A DNA stretch of 64,000 bases from Microvirga ossetica. GTDB lineage: Bacteria; Pseudomonadota; Alphaproteobacteria; Rhizobiales; Beijerinckiaceae. The translations under genes were made by a program, and so were the position numbers. The notes under the pieces are model-generated. The model was not told the origin of the DNA. It saw only the letters and a list, made by a program, of their open reading frames with translations, and searched no databases. Of this stretch, positions 10,465-19,320 are shown piece after piece. Location: the NCBI RefSeq assembly GCF_002741015.1, contig NZ_CP016616.1, positions 2,885,501 through 2,949,500 on the forward strand, given 5' to 3'. Each line of letters begins with the position of its first letter. Within the stretch, counting starts at the first letter, position 1.

Positions 10465-10566
10465 GCCTCATCCTGAGGAGGTCGCGGAGCGACCGTTTCG
10501 AAGGAGGATCCAGCACTCTCTGGAAGCTCCTTCGAGACGCAGCTTCGCTGCTCCTCAGAATGAGGC
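10465..10566. repeat. palindromic intergenic repeat element in the tsaD/hemC divergent region
   Basis: Terminal arms CCTCATCCTGAGGAG and CTCCTCAGAATGAGG enclose inner arms CGAAGGAG (10499-10506) and CTCCTTCG (10527-10534). It is a 100-bp element that could fold into a large cruciform. This is a typical high-copy element of Hyphomicrobiales. It occupies most of the 283-bp region between the divergent tsaD and hemC genes, so it sits in or beside their promoters. Confidence 0.75.
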
Positions 10567-10613
10567 TTGAGGTGAGTTTCGTCAGGAATCCTTGATAGGA
10601 GAACTCAGGCAGA

Positions 10614-11540
10614 ATGGCCTCTTCACCCACCCTGGTCATCGGCACGCGGGGAAGCCCGCTCGCCCTCGCGCAGGCCCACGAGACACAGGACAGGCTGATC
10701 GCCGCCCATGGCTGGAGCGTGGAGCACCTGCCCCTGTCGATCATCAAGACCACGGGCGATGCCATCCAGGACCGGCCGCTCTCGGAAGCGGGCGGCAAGG
10801 GGCTCTTCACCAAAGAGCTCGACATCGCGCTCCTGGACGGCTCCATCGATCTCGCCGTCCATTCCGCCAAGGACCTGCCGACGGCGCTGCCGGAGGGTAT
10901 CGCCATCGCCGGCTTCCTGCCGCGCGAGGACGTGCGCGACGCCTTCATCAGCCATCGCTTCAAGAGCCTCGCCGATCTGCCTGAAGGCGCGGTCGTCGGC
11001 TCGGCCTCGTTGCGGCGTCAGGCGCAGGTGCGCCGCCTGCGGCCCGATCTCAAGGTCACGCTCCTGCGCGGCAACGTGCAGACGCGCCTCGCCAAGCTCG
11101 AACGCGGCGAGGTCGATGCGACCTTGCTCGCCATGGCGGGCTTAAGCCGCCTCGGGCTCACCGATCACGTGACGACAATTCTCGAAACGGACGATTTTCT
11201 TCCCGCCGTCGGGCAGGGGGCCATCGCCATCGCCATCCGCGCCGAGTATGCGCGGGTGCGTGAAGCGCTTGCCCCGATTCTCGATGGGCCGACAGGCCAG
11301 GCGCTCGCTGCCGAGCGCTCCTTCCTCACCGTTCTCGACGGCTCCTGCCGCACGCCGATCGCGGGTCATGCGCGTCTCGTCGGCGGCGAGCTCGAGATCC
11401 GCGGCCTCGTGCTGCGTCCCGACGGGTCGGAGAGCCTAGAGGTGGTTCGCCGCGGTTCGCCCGACGATGCGGCGGCGCTCGGACGCGAGGCGGGACGCGA
11501 GCTGCGCGCGCGCATGCCGCCCGATTTCCTGAAAGCCTGA
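10614..11540 (+). CDS. hemC: hydroxymethylbilane synthase (porphobilinogen deaminase)
   Basis: 308-residue enzyme that polymerises four porphobilinogen units to hydroxymethylbilane in tetrapyrrole synthesis. The N-terminal G-T-R-G-S-P-L-A-L-A-Q-A is characteristic. The dipyrromethane cofactor cysteine is C245 in D-G-S-C-R-T-P-I-A. It starts at an ATG preceded by an AGGAGAA-type ribosome site about 15 nt upstream. Its stop overlaps the hemD ATG by one base. It leads the hemC-hemD-COG4223-hemY cluster. Confidence 0.97.
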   Translation: MASSPTLVIGTRGSPLALAQAHETQDRLIAAHGWSVEHLPLSIIKTTGDAIQDRPLSEAGGKGLFTKELDIALLDGSIDLAVHSAKDLPTALPEGIAIAGFLPREDVRDAFISHRFKSLADLPEGAVVGSASLRRQAQVRRLRPDLKVTLLRGNVQTRLAKLERGEVDATLLAMAGLSRLGLTDHVTTILETDDFLPAVGQGAIAIAIRAEYARVREALAPILDGPTGQALAAERSFLTVLDGSCRTPIAGHARLVGGELEIRGLVLRPDGSESLEVVRRGSPDDAAALGREAGRELRARMPPDFLKA

Positions 11541-12232
11541 TGCAGGTTCTCGTCACCCGCTCGCCCGATGACGCGGAACGCACCGCCGAGAGGCTGGCGG
11601 CGCTCGGTCACGAGGCGTGTCTTGCGCCCGTGACTCGAATCGTTCCGACGGGGGATCCTTGTCCCGGGGCGCATTACGATGCCCTCATCGTCACGAGTGC
11701 CCATGCGGCTGATGCCCTGGCGGATCTCGATCGGATGAAGCCGGTCTTCGCCGTGGGCGGGCGCACGGCCGATGCGGTGCGCTCGCAAGGATTTGGCGAC
11801 GTGACCGTTGCGGATGGTGATGCCGTTTCCCTGTCGCGGCTGATTCGCGGAAATCTGCGGGCCGGCCTCGCACTTCTCCATGTGACGGCGCGCCACCACA
11901 AGGAGGAGCCGGCTTGGTCCTTGAGGGCCGCAGGCTTCCTGGTGATTCACTGGGAGGCCTACGAGGCGCGCGCCGTCGAATCGCTGCCCGAGACCGCCAT
12001 CGCGGCCCTGCGCTCTGGCCAAATCGGCGCCGCGCTCCATTATTCCCGGAGGAGCGCGGATCTCGTCGTCCGGCTGGCGGGGGAGGCGGGTCTCGCATCC
12101 GAACTCCGGGCATTCCCCCATCTCTGCCTGTCGGCCGATGCGGCCGCGCCTCTGGCTTCGACCGCCGCAACCCTCGTGGCGGGAGATCCTTCCGAGGATG
12201 CGCTTCTCGCGCTTCTCGATCGTCTCCCGTAA
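11540..12232 (+). CDS. hemD: uroporphyrinogen-III synthase
   Basis: 230-residue enzyme that closes and inverts ring D of hydroxymethylbilane to give uroporphyrinogen III. The family is poorly conserved. Identification rests on the N-terminal V-T-R-S-x-x-D-A-E-R-T-A-E-R-L pattern, the S-A-H-A-A-D-A-L segment, the length, and the one-base overlap with hemC. The two genes are translationally coupled. A catalytic residue cannot be assigned by eye. Confidence 0.92.
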   Translation: MQVLVTRSPDDAERTAERLAALGHEACLAPVTRIVPTGDPCPGAHYDALIVTSAHAADALADLDRMKPVFAVGGRTADAVRSQGFGDVTVADGDAVSLSRLIRGNLRAGLALLHVTARHHKEEPAWSLRAAGFLVIHWEAYEARAVESLPETAIAALRSGQIGAALHYSRRSADLVVRLAGEAGLASELRAFPHLCLSADAAAPLASTAATLVAGDPSEDALLALLDRLP

Positions 12233-12364
12233 CATCCGCCGGCGATGTCGATCATGGTCGAGAGAAGGAACGAAACGCTGCGCCCAAGCTTGCCTCAATT
12301 GCCGAACACGCCGACCTATTGAAGATCTCGCCTTTTGAAGATCTCGCCCGAGCAAGAGTGACCC

Positions 12365-14008
12365 GTGACCGATTCATCCGATCCCCGACGCCCGAAATCC
12401 TCCCGCAAGAAGTCCTCGCGCGAGCCGGCGACCATCGACCTGAAGGCCACCGTGATCGACGACGGCACCGCCCCTTCCAGCGGCCCGGGCGCCGAGGCCC
12501 AGGAGACTCTGGGAGAGGAGACCCTGGGAAAGGAGACGCTGGGACCGGACGCGTTTGGGCCGGATACCCTTGCGGCGGAGGCTTCCGCTCAGGAGACGAT
12601 GGCTGCAACCGGAACGCCAGATGTGCAGCCCGACGAGACCACCGTCGGCGGCAGCGAGCCTCCGGCCGAGGATCTGGCGTCGCCGCAGCAGGTCACCCTC
12701 GATTCCGGCATCGGCACGGATACGCTTCCCTCCGGCGAGGAGCCTGGAAGGTCGGATGCCACGTCATCCGATAGTTTCTTCCAGGAGACTCCCACATTCC
12801 AGATGCGTGAGGACACTGTGCTTCCGCCACCCGCTCCCGAGCGTCGCAGCTCGGCCGGTGCCCTGATCGGGGCCGGCCTGCTCGGCGGCGTGATCGGTGC
12901 CGGGCTCCTCTATGGATTGCAGGCCTGGCAGACATCGCCCGGCGGAGGCCAGCCGGTGGAGCTGCGTCTGGCGCAGCTCGAGCAGCGCGTGGGAGCCCTG
13001 CGGCAGCCGGGCCCGCCCGGCCCGGTCCAGGGCAACCTCCAGGCGCTATCTGAGCGGGTCCAGACCCTGGAGACCGCCAAGGGCGAGCTCAACCAGCAGC
13101 TCCAGGCCGTACAGGGATCCGCCGAGCAGGCGGCCCGACAGGCGCAGGAAGCCTTGAACCGTCCGGTCCCTGAGCCTCCGGCCCCCGCACCGCAGAATGA
13201 GGCGGCGCTCACCGACCTGTCCAACCGTCTCTCGGGTCTGGAGGGTCAGGTCCGCACCAATGCCGAAAACCTGACCAATGCGGCCAATGCCGCGCAGGGC
13301 CTCGACGGCCGCATCGCGGATCTCGATCGGCGCTTCGCCGACCAGGATCGCCGGTTCGGCGAAGCCGAGAGGCGTTTCACCGATGTCGAGCGCCGGTTCA
13401 CGGATACGGAACGCCGGCTCAGTGAGCAGGAGCAGCGGATCGCGGCCCTGTCACAGCAGGCGACAGAGAACGCCCGCAATGCCGAGACCGCGGGCCAGAC
13501 TGGAACCCGGGTCGTCCTGGCGGGTCGCCTGAACGATGCCCTGCACAACGGCGCGCCTTATGCGGAGGTGCTCGAGGGTGTCAGGAAGGCCGGCACCGAT
13601 CCGGCCCGCGTCGCGGCGCTCGAGCCCTTTGCGGCGCAGGGCGCACCGACGGCGGCGGCTCTGGCAAAGAGCTTCGATCCGCTCGAGACGGCGATCCTGC
13701 GCGAAAGCCGCGGCCCGGCCGAGGGCTGGACCGACCGCATCCTGCGCATGGCCGACCGGGTCGTGACCGTCAAACCGGTGAACGAGCCCGGCTCCACCGG
13801 CGTGCCGGCCCTCGTCGCGCGCATCCGGCAGGCCCTGGACAGGGGCGATGTGGTGGAAGCGGCTGCCGCATGGGACGCGCTGCCCGAGCCGGCGCGGCGG
13901 CTGTCCGAGGATTGGGGCCGGCAGGTCAAGGCCGTGGCTCAGGCACAGCAGGCGGCCCAGGCCGTTGCCACCGATGCTCTCGCCACCCTCAACCGTACGA
14001 CGCAATAA
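12365..14008 (+). CDS. Mic60/mitofilin-like inner membrane protein (COG4223)
   Basis: 547-residue protein from a GTG start. It has an acidic low-complexity N-terminus with repeats of E-T-L-G-x-E (about 45-70). One Gly/Ala-rich transmembrane helix follows at about 161-183. A long coiled coil (about 200-380) contains repeated R-R-F-x-D motifs, and the C-terminal mitofilin domain is at about 390-530. Alphaproteobacterial proteins of this type are homologues of mitochondrial Mic60 and are encoded among heme genes, as here between hemD and hemY. The predicted role is shaping or tethering the inner membrane, with the bulk in the periplasm. Confidence 0.88.
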   Translation: MTDSSDPRRPKSSRKKSSREPATIDLKATVIDDGTAPSSGPGAEAQETLGEETLGKETLGPDAFGPDTLAAEASAQETMAATGTPDVQPDETTVGGSEPPAEDLASPQQVTLDSGIGTDTLPSGEEPGRSDATSSDSFFQETPTFQMREDTVLPPPAPERRSSAGALIGAGLLGGVIGAGLLYGLQAWQTSPGGGQPVELRLAQLEQRVGALRQPGPPGPVQGNLQALSERVQTLETAKGELNQQLQAVQGSAEQAARQAQEALNRPVPEPPAPAPQNEAALTDLSNRLSGLEGQVRTNAENLTNAANAAQGLDGRIADLDRRFADQDRRFGEAERRFTDVERRFTDTERRLSEQEQRIAALSQQATENARNAETAGQTGTRVVLAGRLNDALHNGAPYAEVLEGVRKAGTDPARVAALEPFAAQGAPTAAALAKSFDPLETAILRESRGPAEGWTDRILRMADRVVTVKPVNEPGSTGVPALVARIRQALDRGDVVEAAAAWDALPEPARRLSEDWGRQVKAVAQAQQAAQAVATDALATLNRTTQ

Positions 14009-14023
14009 AAGGATCTGCCCAGC

Positions 14024-15637
14024 ATGTGGCGCGCACTTGTCTTCATCGGTCTTCTCTGCGTCGCGGCCTTCGGCGCGGTCTGGCTGGCCGACCGGCCGGG
14101 CACGGTCCTGATCACCTTCGGCGGCTACGAGATCCAGATGTCGATGGCGGTGGCCGCCATCGCGCTTGCGGGTCTCGCCCTGGCTCTGGCTCTGCTCTGG
14201 TCCCTGGTCACGGGCCTGCTCCAGCTTCCCTCCCGCCTGACCTTCGCGTCGCGGTCGCGCCGCCGGTCGCGCGGCTATCAGGCGGTCTCCCGCGGCATGG
14301 TGGCTGTCGGCGCCGGCGACACCATTGCCGCCCGGCGCTATGCCAACGAGGCGGAGCGCCTTCTGGGGCGTGAGCCCCTGACGCTGCTGCTCAAGGCGCA
14401 GGCGGCACAGGTCTCGGGCAACCGCGAGGCTGCCGAGGCCGCCTTCACGCAGATGATGGAGGAGAATGAGACCCGGGTGCTCGGCCTGCGCGGCCTCTTC
14501 GTCGAGGCGCGGCGCCGGGGCGATATTCCGGCCGCGCAGCAATTCGCGTCCGAGGCGGTCCGTCTCGCCCCGGCGGCGGCCTGGGCGAGCGACGCGGTGC
14601 TCGAGGCGCGCTGTGCCGACCGCGACTGGCGCGGCGCCCTGGAGACGGTCGAGCGGCGCACCTCGCTTGGCCTGCTCGACAAGGCGACCGCCCGGCGCCA
14701 TCGCGCCGTGCTGCTTACCGCGGATGCCCTGGAGCGGGCCGATCACGATCCCGAAGGGGCGCTCAGGAGCGCTCAGGATGCGGTGAAGCTCGCGCCCGAT
14801 CTCGTGCCGGCAGCGGCGCTCGCCGGCCGTCTCCTGGCGCGAAAGGGCGATCTGCGCCGGGCCGCCAAGGTGGTCGAGACCGCCTGGCGCAGCCTGCCGC
14901 ATCCGGATCTCGCGGAGGTCTATCTCAATCTGCGGCCGGGCGATTCCGGGCTCGACCGGCTCCAGCGCGCGGAGACCCTCGCCCGCCTGTCCAACCACGC
15001 GCCGGAGGGCCGCCTCGCTGTCGCCCGCTCCGCCCTCGAGGCGCGGGAATTCGACCGCGCCCGCGATGCGCTCGAACCGCTCCTGCAGGAGCGGCCGAGC
15101 ATGCGCGTGTGCCTCATCATGTCCGATCTGGAACAGGCCGAGCACGGCTCGACGGGCAAGGGCCGCGAATGGCTCGCCCGCGCCACCCGCGCCCCGCGCG
15201 ATCCGGCCTGGATCGCCGACGGGGTCGTGTCGGACCATTGGGCGCCGATTTCGCCCGTGACCGGGCGCCTCGATGCCTTCGTCTGGCAGGCGCCGCCGGA
15301 TGTTCTGATCGCGCCCGAACTCACCTTGCACGACGACGTGACCGCGGATCTCGACGACGAGCCGAAGCCGCTGCCCATACCCCTGGCGCCCGAGCCCGTC
15401 GTCCCCGCGCCGAGCGAACCCGTTGCCGAGCCTGTCGTTCCATCACCTCCGGTCGCGTCTGCCGTCGATGAGCACGAGGTCCAGGTCGAGGCCGTGAGGG
15501 AGGCCATGAAGGACGACACCAAGGACAATACGACACCGCCACTGCCAGAGCCGGTGGTGTTCCCGACCACGCCGCCGGACGTGCCGAAGCCGGAGAAAGA
15601 GGCGGCCGCGCGCCGCAGCGTTTTTTCGGTCTGGTAG
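14024..15637 (+). CDS. hemY: HemY N-terminal domain/TPR membrane protein
   Basis: 537-residue membrane protein of the E. coli HemY type, not protoporphyrinogen oxidase. Two N-terminal transmembrane helices (about 3-20 and 42-65) are followed by TPR-like helical repeats to about 400. A proline-rich, low-complexity tail with repeated P-E-P-V motifs closes the protein. It lies 15 bp after the Mic60-like gene and ends the heme cluster. HemY proteins are linked genetically to tetrapyrrole metabolism, but the molecular role is unsettled. Confidence 0.92.
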   Translation: MWRALVFIGLLCVAAFGAVWLADRPGTVLITFGGYEIQMSMAVAAIALAGLALALALLWSLVTGLLQLPSRLTFASRSRRRSRGYQAVSRGMVAVGAGDTIAARRYANEAERLLGREPLTLLLKAQAAQVSGNREAAEAAFTQMMEENETRVLGLRGLFVEARRRGDIPAAQQFASEAVRLAPAAAWASDAVLEARCADRDWRGALETVERRTSLGLLDKATARRHRAVLLTADALERADHDPEGALRSAQDAVKLAPDLVPAAALAGRLLARKGDLRRAAKVVETAWRSLPHPDLAEVYLNLRPGDSGLDRLQRAETLARLSNHAPEGRLAVARSALEAREFDRARDALEPLLQERPSMRVCLIMSDLEQAEHGSTGKGREWLARATRAPRDPAWIADGVVSDHWAPISPVTGRLDAFVWQAPPDVLIAPELTLHDDVTADLDDEPKPLPIPLAPEPVVPAPSEPVAEPVVPSPPVASAVDEHEVQVEAVREAMKDDTKDNTTPPLPEPVVFPTTPPDVPKPEKEAAARRSVFSVW

Positions 15638-15649
15638 AGCCATTCCAGC

Positions 15650-15687
15650 CTTACCCTCCCTTGCCAAGCGGCAGGTGAGAGGGTAAG
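15650..15687. terminator. hairpin between hemY and the tRNA cluster
   Basis: Arms CTTACCCTC (15650-15658) and GAGGGTAAG (15679-15687) pair perfectly, with a further inner pairing. It lies 12 bp after the hemY stop. There is no T-run, so it may be a terminator or processing hairpin. Confidence 0.45.
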
Positions 15688-15718
15688 AGGGCGGCCTCTC
15701 GGATCGCAGAATTGCGAT

Positions 15719-15794
15719 GCCGCAATAGCTCAGCTGGTAGAGCACCTCATTCGTAATGAGGGGGTCGGGGGTTCGAATCCCTCTTGCGGCACCA
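15719..15794 (+). tRNA. tRNA-Thr (CGT anticodon)
   Basis: 76-nt cloverleaf. The acceptor GCCGCAA pairs with TTGCGGC, and the anticodon stem CCTCA/TGAGG holds loop TTCGTAA. The T-arm GGGGGTTCGAATCCC is present, as is an encoded 3' CCA. It reads ACG codons. Confidence 0.97.
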
Positions 15795-15843
15795 TTCTCA
15801 TCCTCGGCGGTGATCATCGCTGAAGGTGAGGAAGGAATGGCAG

Positions 15844-15919
<76 letters not shown>

Positions 15920-15945
15920 TCCTGCTAAGAGAGAAAACGGAGCGT

Positions 15946-16020
15946 GCGGGTGTAGCTCAGGGGTAGAGCACAACCTTGCCAAGGTTGGGGTCGAGGGTTC
16001 GAATCCCTTCGCCCGCTCCA
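15946..16020 (+). tRNA. tRNA-Gly (GCC anticodon)
   Basis: 75-nt cloverleaf. The acceptor GCGGGTG pairs with CGCCCGC, and the anticodon stem CAACC/GGTTG holds loop TTGCCAA. It carries an encoded CCA. It reads GGC and GGU codons. Confidence 0.97.
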
Positions 16021-16047
16021 ATTCCTTCGAATGAGGAAATCCATCGA

Positions 16048-16071
16048 AAAGGCGCCCAAGCGGGCGCCTTT
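16048..16071 (+). terminator. tRNA cluster terminator
   Basis: AAAGGCGCCC/GGGCGCCTTT arms with a 4-nt loop lie 27 bp after tRNA-Gly and end in a short T stretch. It is a clear rho-independent terminator for the tRNA transcript. Confidence 0.8.
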
Positions 16072-16074
16072 CGT

Positions 16075-16518
16075 GTTTAGGCCTCAAGCAAACGGGCCCG
16101 CTCCATGCTGGAGCCGGGCCCGCGGTGACTCAAGGTCACACGTCATTGACGTTTCATCCGGGTAAACCGGTCCGTAATTCCAGATTGTCGGGCCGAAGGT
16201 GTCTCCAGCGCTCAATGTCTCGACGTGGAGGGGGTCTTCAGCCCAGGCGAAATCGCTATGCGAGCCTCCATCCAGTTATGCCGGGGCGGGTGCCCGGTTT
16301 GTCGATTTTCTGCGGAAGCGGCTTTGGTAAGGAACCCGCACGAGCATGTGGCCGATCCGCTCTCGTTGACGGGCCTTGCTCCAGGAGGGAGATCGTGGTC
16401 CGTCATGAATAGAAAGCGCTTCGAGCGATGCTTGTTTCAGCGTAGCGGCAAAGAAATGAGCCCGGCTAACGATATAGCCGGGCCCAAATCGATTGTCGAA
16501 GCTCTCGCGTGATGTTCG
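16075..16518. other. intergenic region with two hairpins
   Basis: No convincing coding region is seen. A strong hairpin lies at 16093-16122 (CGGGCCCG arms extended by CTCC/GGAG). A second at 16460-16483 (GCCCGGCTA/TAGCCGGGC) lies just downstream of the chemoreceptor stop on the minus strand, where it would act as that gene's terminator. The stretch between them shows no recognisable feature. Confidence 0.6.
16460..16483 (-). terminator. chemoreceptor gene terminator
   Basis: The minus strand carries 9-bp arms GCCCGGCTA/TAGCCGGGC around a short loop, followed by TCATTTCTTT, 36 bp beyond the chemoreceptor stop. The T content is moderate. Confidence 0.6.
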
Positions 16519-18216
16519 TTACGCCGCTTTGACGCCGTGGAGGAAGGAGGCGACCTCCTGGCCGAGATCGCTGGAATGGCGCGCCAGATCCTGAGCCGCG
16601 CCCAGTACCTGCCCAGCCGCCGAACTCGTCTCGCCCGCTCCCTGCTGCACATCGGAGATGCTGCCGGTCACGGCTTCCGTGCCGCGCGCCGCTTCCTGCA
16701 CATTGCGCGCAATCTCGGCGGTCGCCGCACCCTGTTCCTCCATCGCCGCTGCGATCGAGGTCGAGATCTGTGCCATCTCGGTGATCGTGCGGGCGATCTC
16801 CTGAATGGCCGACACCGTCTGCTGGGTCGCGTGCTGCACCGAGCCGATCTGGGTCGAGATCTCCTCCGTCGCCTTGGCCGTCTGGCTTGCCAGCTCCTTG
16901 ACCTCGGTCGCCACCACGGCAAAGCCCTTGCCCGCTTCGCCGGCGCGCGCCGCCTCGATGGTGGCGTTGAGCGCCAGGAGGTTGGTCTGGCCGGCAATGG
17001 TGTTGATCAGCTGCACCACGTCGCCGATCCGGCTAGCCGTGACCGCGAGATCCTGAACCGCCGCGTTGGTGCGCCGCGCGCCCTGCACCGCCCGGTCGGC
17101 GATCTGCGAGGACTGGTCCACCTGAGACGCGATCTCGCGGATCGAGATCGACAGCTCTTCCGTCGCCGCAGCCACCGTCTGCACATTGGCCGAGGTCTGC
17201 TGGGCGGCGGAGGAGACCGTCACCGATTGCCGGGTGGTCTGGCTTGCGACCTGGGTCATCGACTGGGCTGTGGCCTCCATCTCGGTGGCGGCCGCTGAGA
17301 GGCCCTGCGTCAGGGTCGAGACATTCGTCTCGAAGCGCCGGGTCAGCTGGTCGAGCGCCTCCGCCCGACGCATCTTGGCCTGGTTCTCGACCTCCTGCTC
17401 GGCGGCGAGACGACGGGCTTCGATCGCGTTGTCCTTGAACACCTGGAGCGAGCGGGCAAGCGCGCCGACCTCGTCCTTGCGCTCGGTGCCGGTCACAGTG
17501 ACCGACAGGTCGCCGTTCGCAAGCCGGTCCATGGCTCCGGTCATCGCCGAGATCGGGCGCGCGATGGCGTAGATCACGATCCAGCCGAGCAGACCGATGG
17601 CGACGATCAGGCCGAGGACAGAGGCTTCGATCAGGAGAGTGGAGGTCCCGGACGCCAGCTCTTCCGCTTCCTGGGCCGCGTGGTCGAGAGCCTTCTGGTT
17701 GGCGGTGATGCGTTCGGTCAGGAGATCGCGGGTCTTCCGGCGCAGGTCGCGAGCCTCGCCGTTGGAAATCTGCAGCGCGGAGAAATCGTCATCCTTCAGC
17801 GCATGCGCAACGCTTTTGTCCATTTGGCTGAAATAGGCGACGAGGGTCGCTTTGATATTGTCGTTGACGGCGCGGCGCTCCGGCGTGCCGGACAGGGCAG
17901 TCAGTTCGTCCATGTGCTGCAGGGCCAGCTTCTTGTACTGCTGATAGACGCCTTCGGCGCTCTGAAGCCGGTCGGCCTCCACCGAGGAGAACAGGATCAG
18001 GTTCTTTTCCTGGATGCTTGCCTCGTTCACCTCGGCATTGATCTGCAGGATCCTGATCAGCCGGGCGGTTTCGACATCGGTCAGCTCTTTGGTGTCAGCC
18101 GACAGCGCGTCGAGACCGGTTTTCGCGACCGTGACCAATCCGATGGCGATGGCGACGAAAACAACGGTCGGGATCGCGATTTTGACGATCAATTTGAGAT
18201 TATTGAGGAAACGCAT
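16519..18216 (-). CDS. methyl-accepting chemotaxis protein
   Basis: 565-residue transmembrane chemoreceptor. TM1 is at about 9-31. A helical periplasmic sensor domain (about 35-185) of four-helix-bundle type follows, then TM2 at about 190-215, a HAMP domain, and a signalling domain with the hairpin-tip motif [16 protein letters not shown]. The start at 18216 (M-R-F-L-N-N) places TM1 correctly; an upstream in-frame ATG at 18318 would add a 34-residue basic leader. No C-terminal CheR/CheB-tethering pentapeptide is visible. The ligand is unknown. It is transcribed alone. Confidence 0.94.
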   Translation of the reverse strand: MRFLNNLKLIVKIAIPTVVFVAIAIGLVTVAKTGLDALSADTKELTDVETARLIRILQINAEVNEASIQEKNLILFSSVEADRLQSAEGVYQQYKKLALQHMDELTALSGTPERRAVNDNIKATLVAYFSQMDKSVAHALKDDDFSALQISNGEARDLRRKTRDLLTERITANQKALDHAAQEAEELASGTSTLLIEASVLGLIVAIGLLGWIVIYAIARPISAMTGAMDRLANGDLSVTVTGTERKDEVGALARSLQVFKDNAIEARRLAAEQEVENQAKMRRAEALDQLTRRFETNVSTLTQGLSAAATEMEATAQSMTQVASQTTRQSVTVSSAAQQTSANVQTVAAATEELSISIREIASQVDQSSQIADRAVQGARRTNAAVQDLAVTASRIGDVVQLINTIAGQTNLLALNATIEAARAGEAGKGFAVVATEVKELASQTAKATEEISTQIGSVQHATQQTVSAIQEIARTITEMAQISTSIAAAMEEQGAATAEIARNVQEAARGTEAVTGSISDVQQGAGETSSAAGQVLGAAQDLARHSSDLGQEVASFLHGVKAA

Positions 18217-18486
18217 GGTTCTGACATGACCTGCTCGCATCGCCGCGAGGGGCGCGCGCCCCCGCGACGCGCATAAACCAGGTGTCCGTTTATAACCGGT
18301 CCCAATACGGCGATGCATTACGGGGAATTACTTAATCATGCTCGCTTTCGTAAGAAAATTATTGTGTTTGGCTTAAATCTGTTAACGATTTTTTCATTAT
18401 TTACTTTGTGGAAACGTCATCAACTCGACAGAGACGCGAGCCCGAGCGCACCATCCCATTTCCAGAAGGGAGGATCTCTGCACGTC
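18217..18486. other. intergenic promoter region
   Basis: This AT-richer stretch lies between the divergent chemoreceptor and ArsR-remnant genes. A short open frame at 18313-18504 has no ribosome site or family resemblance, and I do not treat it as a gene. The region probably holds the chemoreceptor promoter. Confidence 0.5.
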
Positions 18487-18543
18487 ATTAAACCATTTGG
18501 TTGACTCTTCGAAAGGAGCGATTATATTAAACCACATGGTTGA
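18487..18543 (+). promoter_or_regulatory. tandem ArsR-type operators
   Basis: Two near-identical palindromic sites, ATTAAACCATTTGGTTGA (18487-18504) and ATTAAACCACATGGTTGA (18526-18543), are spaced 39 bp apart. The second contains the start codon of the ArsR remnant. This ACCA-N3-TGGT operator overlapping the start is typical of autoregulated ArsR/SRPBCC operons. The sites remain intact although the local regulator has lost its DNA-binding part. Confidence 0.75.
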
Positions 18544-18724
18544 ATTAGAAACATCCCGGCTGGGCCGTATCTTTCAGGTTTCGGGTGCCGATCCGCGCTC
18601 CTGGATCCTCTGCGACGACGACTCATACGATGATTTCTGGAACGATCGCCTGGACATGCTCGAACGGCTCCTCCGCGAGGAGGATGCAAACCAATCCCCC
18701 ACCCCCGAAGGAGACGATCCATGA
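18536..18724 (+). pseudogene. internally deleted ArsR-family regulator (62-residue remnant)
   Basis: The 62-residue product begins M-V-E-L-x-x-x-R-L-x-x-I-F, like ArsR regulators that accompany SRPBCC genes, and continues to an A-D-P-R segment. It then jumps to the typical C-terminal helix Y-D-D-F-W-N-D-R-L-D-M-L-E-R-L-L-R-E-E. Full-length relatives are about 105-120 residues. The missing middle is the winged-helix DNA-binding domain. The frame is preserved, the stop overlaps the SRPBCC start (ATGA), and the operators are intact. It may be inert, or a dimerisation-only miniprotein. The assignment rests on reading terminal similarity. Confidence 0.7.
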
Positions 18725-19254
18725 CCGACCTCGCGACCCTCGACGCCTACGGCACGCTGTCCGAGCCCGATACGCTGACGATCCAGCGCCTGCTGCCAGG
18801 ACCTGTCGAACGGATCTGGGCGTATCTGACGGACAGCGACTTGCGCAGCCGGTGGCTGGCGGCAGGCCAGATGGAGATGAGGGCCGGCGCGCCCGTCGAA
18901 CTGGTGTGGCGAAACGACGAGCTGACCGACCCGTCGAGCCAGCGGCCGGACGGATTCCCAGCCGAGCACCGGATGCAGAGCCGGATCACCGAGATCGACC
19001 CGCCCCACAGGCTTTCCATCACTTGGGAAGGCAGCGGCGACGTCTCCTTCGAGCTCGAGCCGAGGGGCAAGGAGGTGCTGCTCACCGTGGTCCACCGCCG
19101 CCTGCCCGATCGCAAGATGATGCTGATGGTCGGCGCGGGATGGCATACGCATCTCGATATCCTGGTCGCCCATGCCACGGGCCGGAAGCCGGAGCCGTTC
19201 TGGGACAGCTGGACCCGCCTGCGCCAGGACTACGACCGGCGGATTTCAGCCTGA
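18721..19254 (+). CDS. SRPBCC (AHSA1-like) domain protein
   Basis: 177-residue protein with one START/Bet v 1-like domain of the AHSA1 branch. The signature P-V-E-R-I-W-A-Y-L-T-D is near 28-38, and L-x-x-R-W-L follows. The C-terminal G-W-H-x-H-L-D helix is also typical. These proteins form a hydrophobic cavity for small molecules, usually with no defined catalytic activity. In this operon type it is co-expressed with and controlled by an ArsR regulator, but here that regulator is reduced to a remnant that overlaps by 4 bp. The ligand is unknown. Confidence 0.92.
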   Translation: MTDLATLDAYGTLSEPDTLTIQRLLPGPVERIWAYLTDSDLRSRWLAAGQMEMRAGAPVELVWRNDELTDPSSQRPDGFPAEHRMQSRITEIDPPHRLSITWEGSGDVSFELEPRGKEVLLTVVHRRLPDRKMMLMVGAGWHTHLDILVAHATGRKPEPFWDSWTRLRQDYDRRISA

Positions 19255-19270
19255 CGAACGCAAAGCCAAG

Positions 19271-19297
19271 GCTCCGCTCGGTCGAACCGGGCGGAGC
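19271..19297. terminator. bidirectional hairpin terminator
   Basis: Arms GCTCCGC and GCGGAGC, extended by CGGT/ACCG, lie between the convergent SRPBCC and cation-efflux genes. There is no T-run; the role is inferred from position. Confidence 0.5.
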
Positions 19298-19320
19298 GGT
19301 GCATCCAGCAAGGTAGCGCC

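Noticed and set aside
13451..15331. Open frame of 626 codons on the minus strand across the Mic60-like and hemY genes
   Set aside because: It overlaps two well-supported genes and has no recognisable domain.
16125..16412. 95-codon open frame between the tRNAs and the chemoreceptor
   Set aside because: Arg/Gly-rich composition, no ribosome site and no family resemblance.
18313..18504. 63-codon open frame upstream of the ArsR remnant
   Set aside because: It overlaps the operator, has no ribosome site and its hydrophobic stretch is explained by AT-rich sequence.
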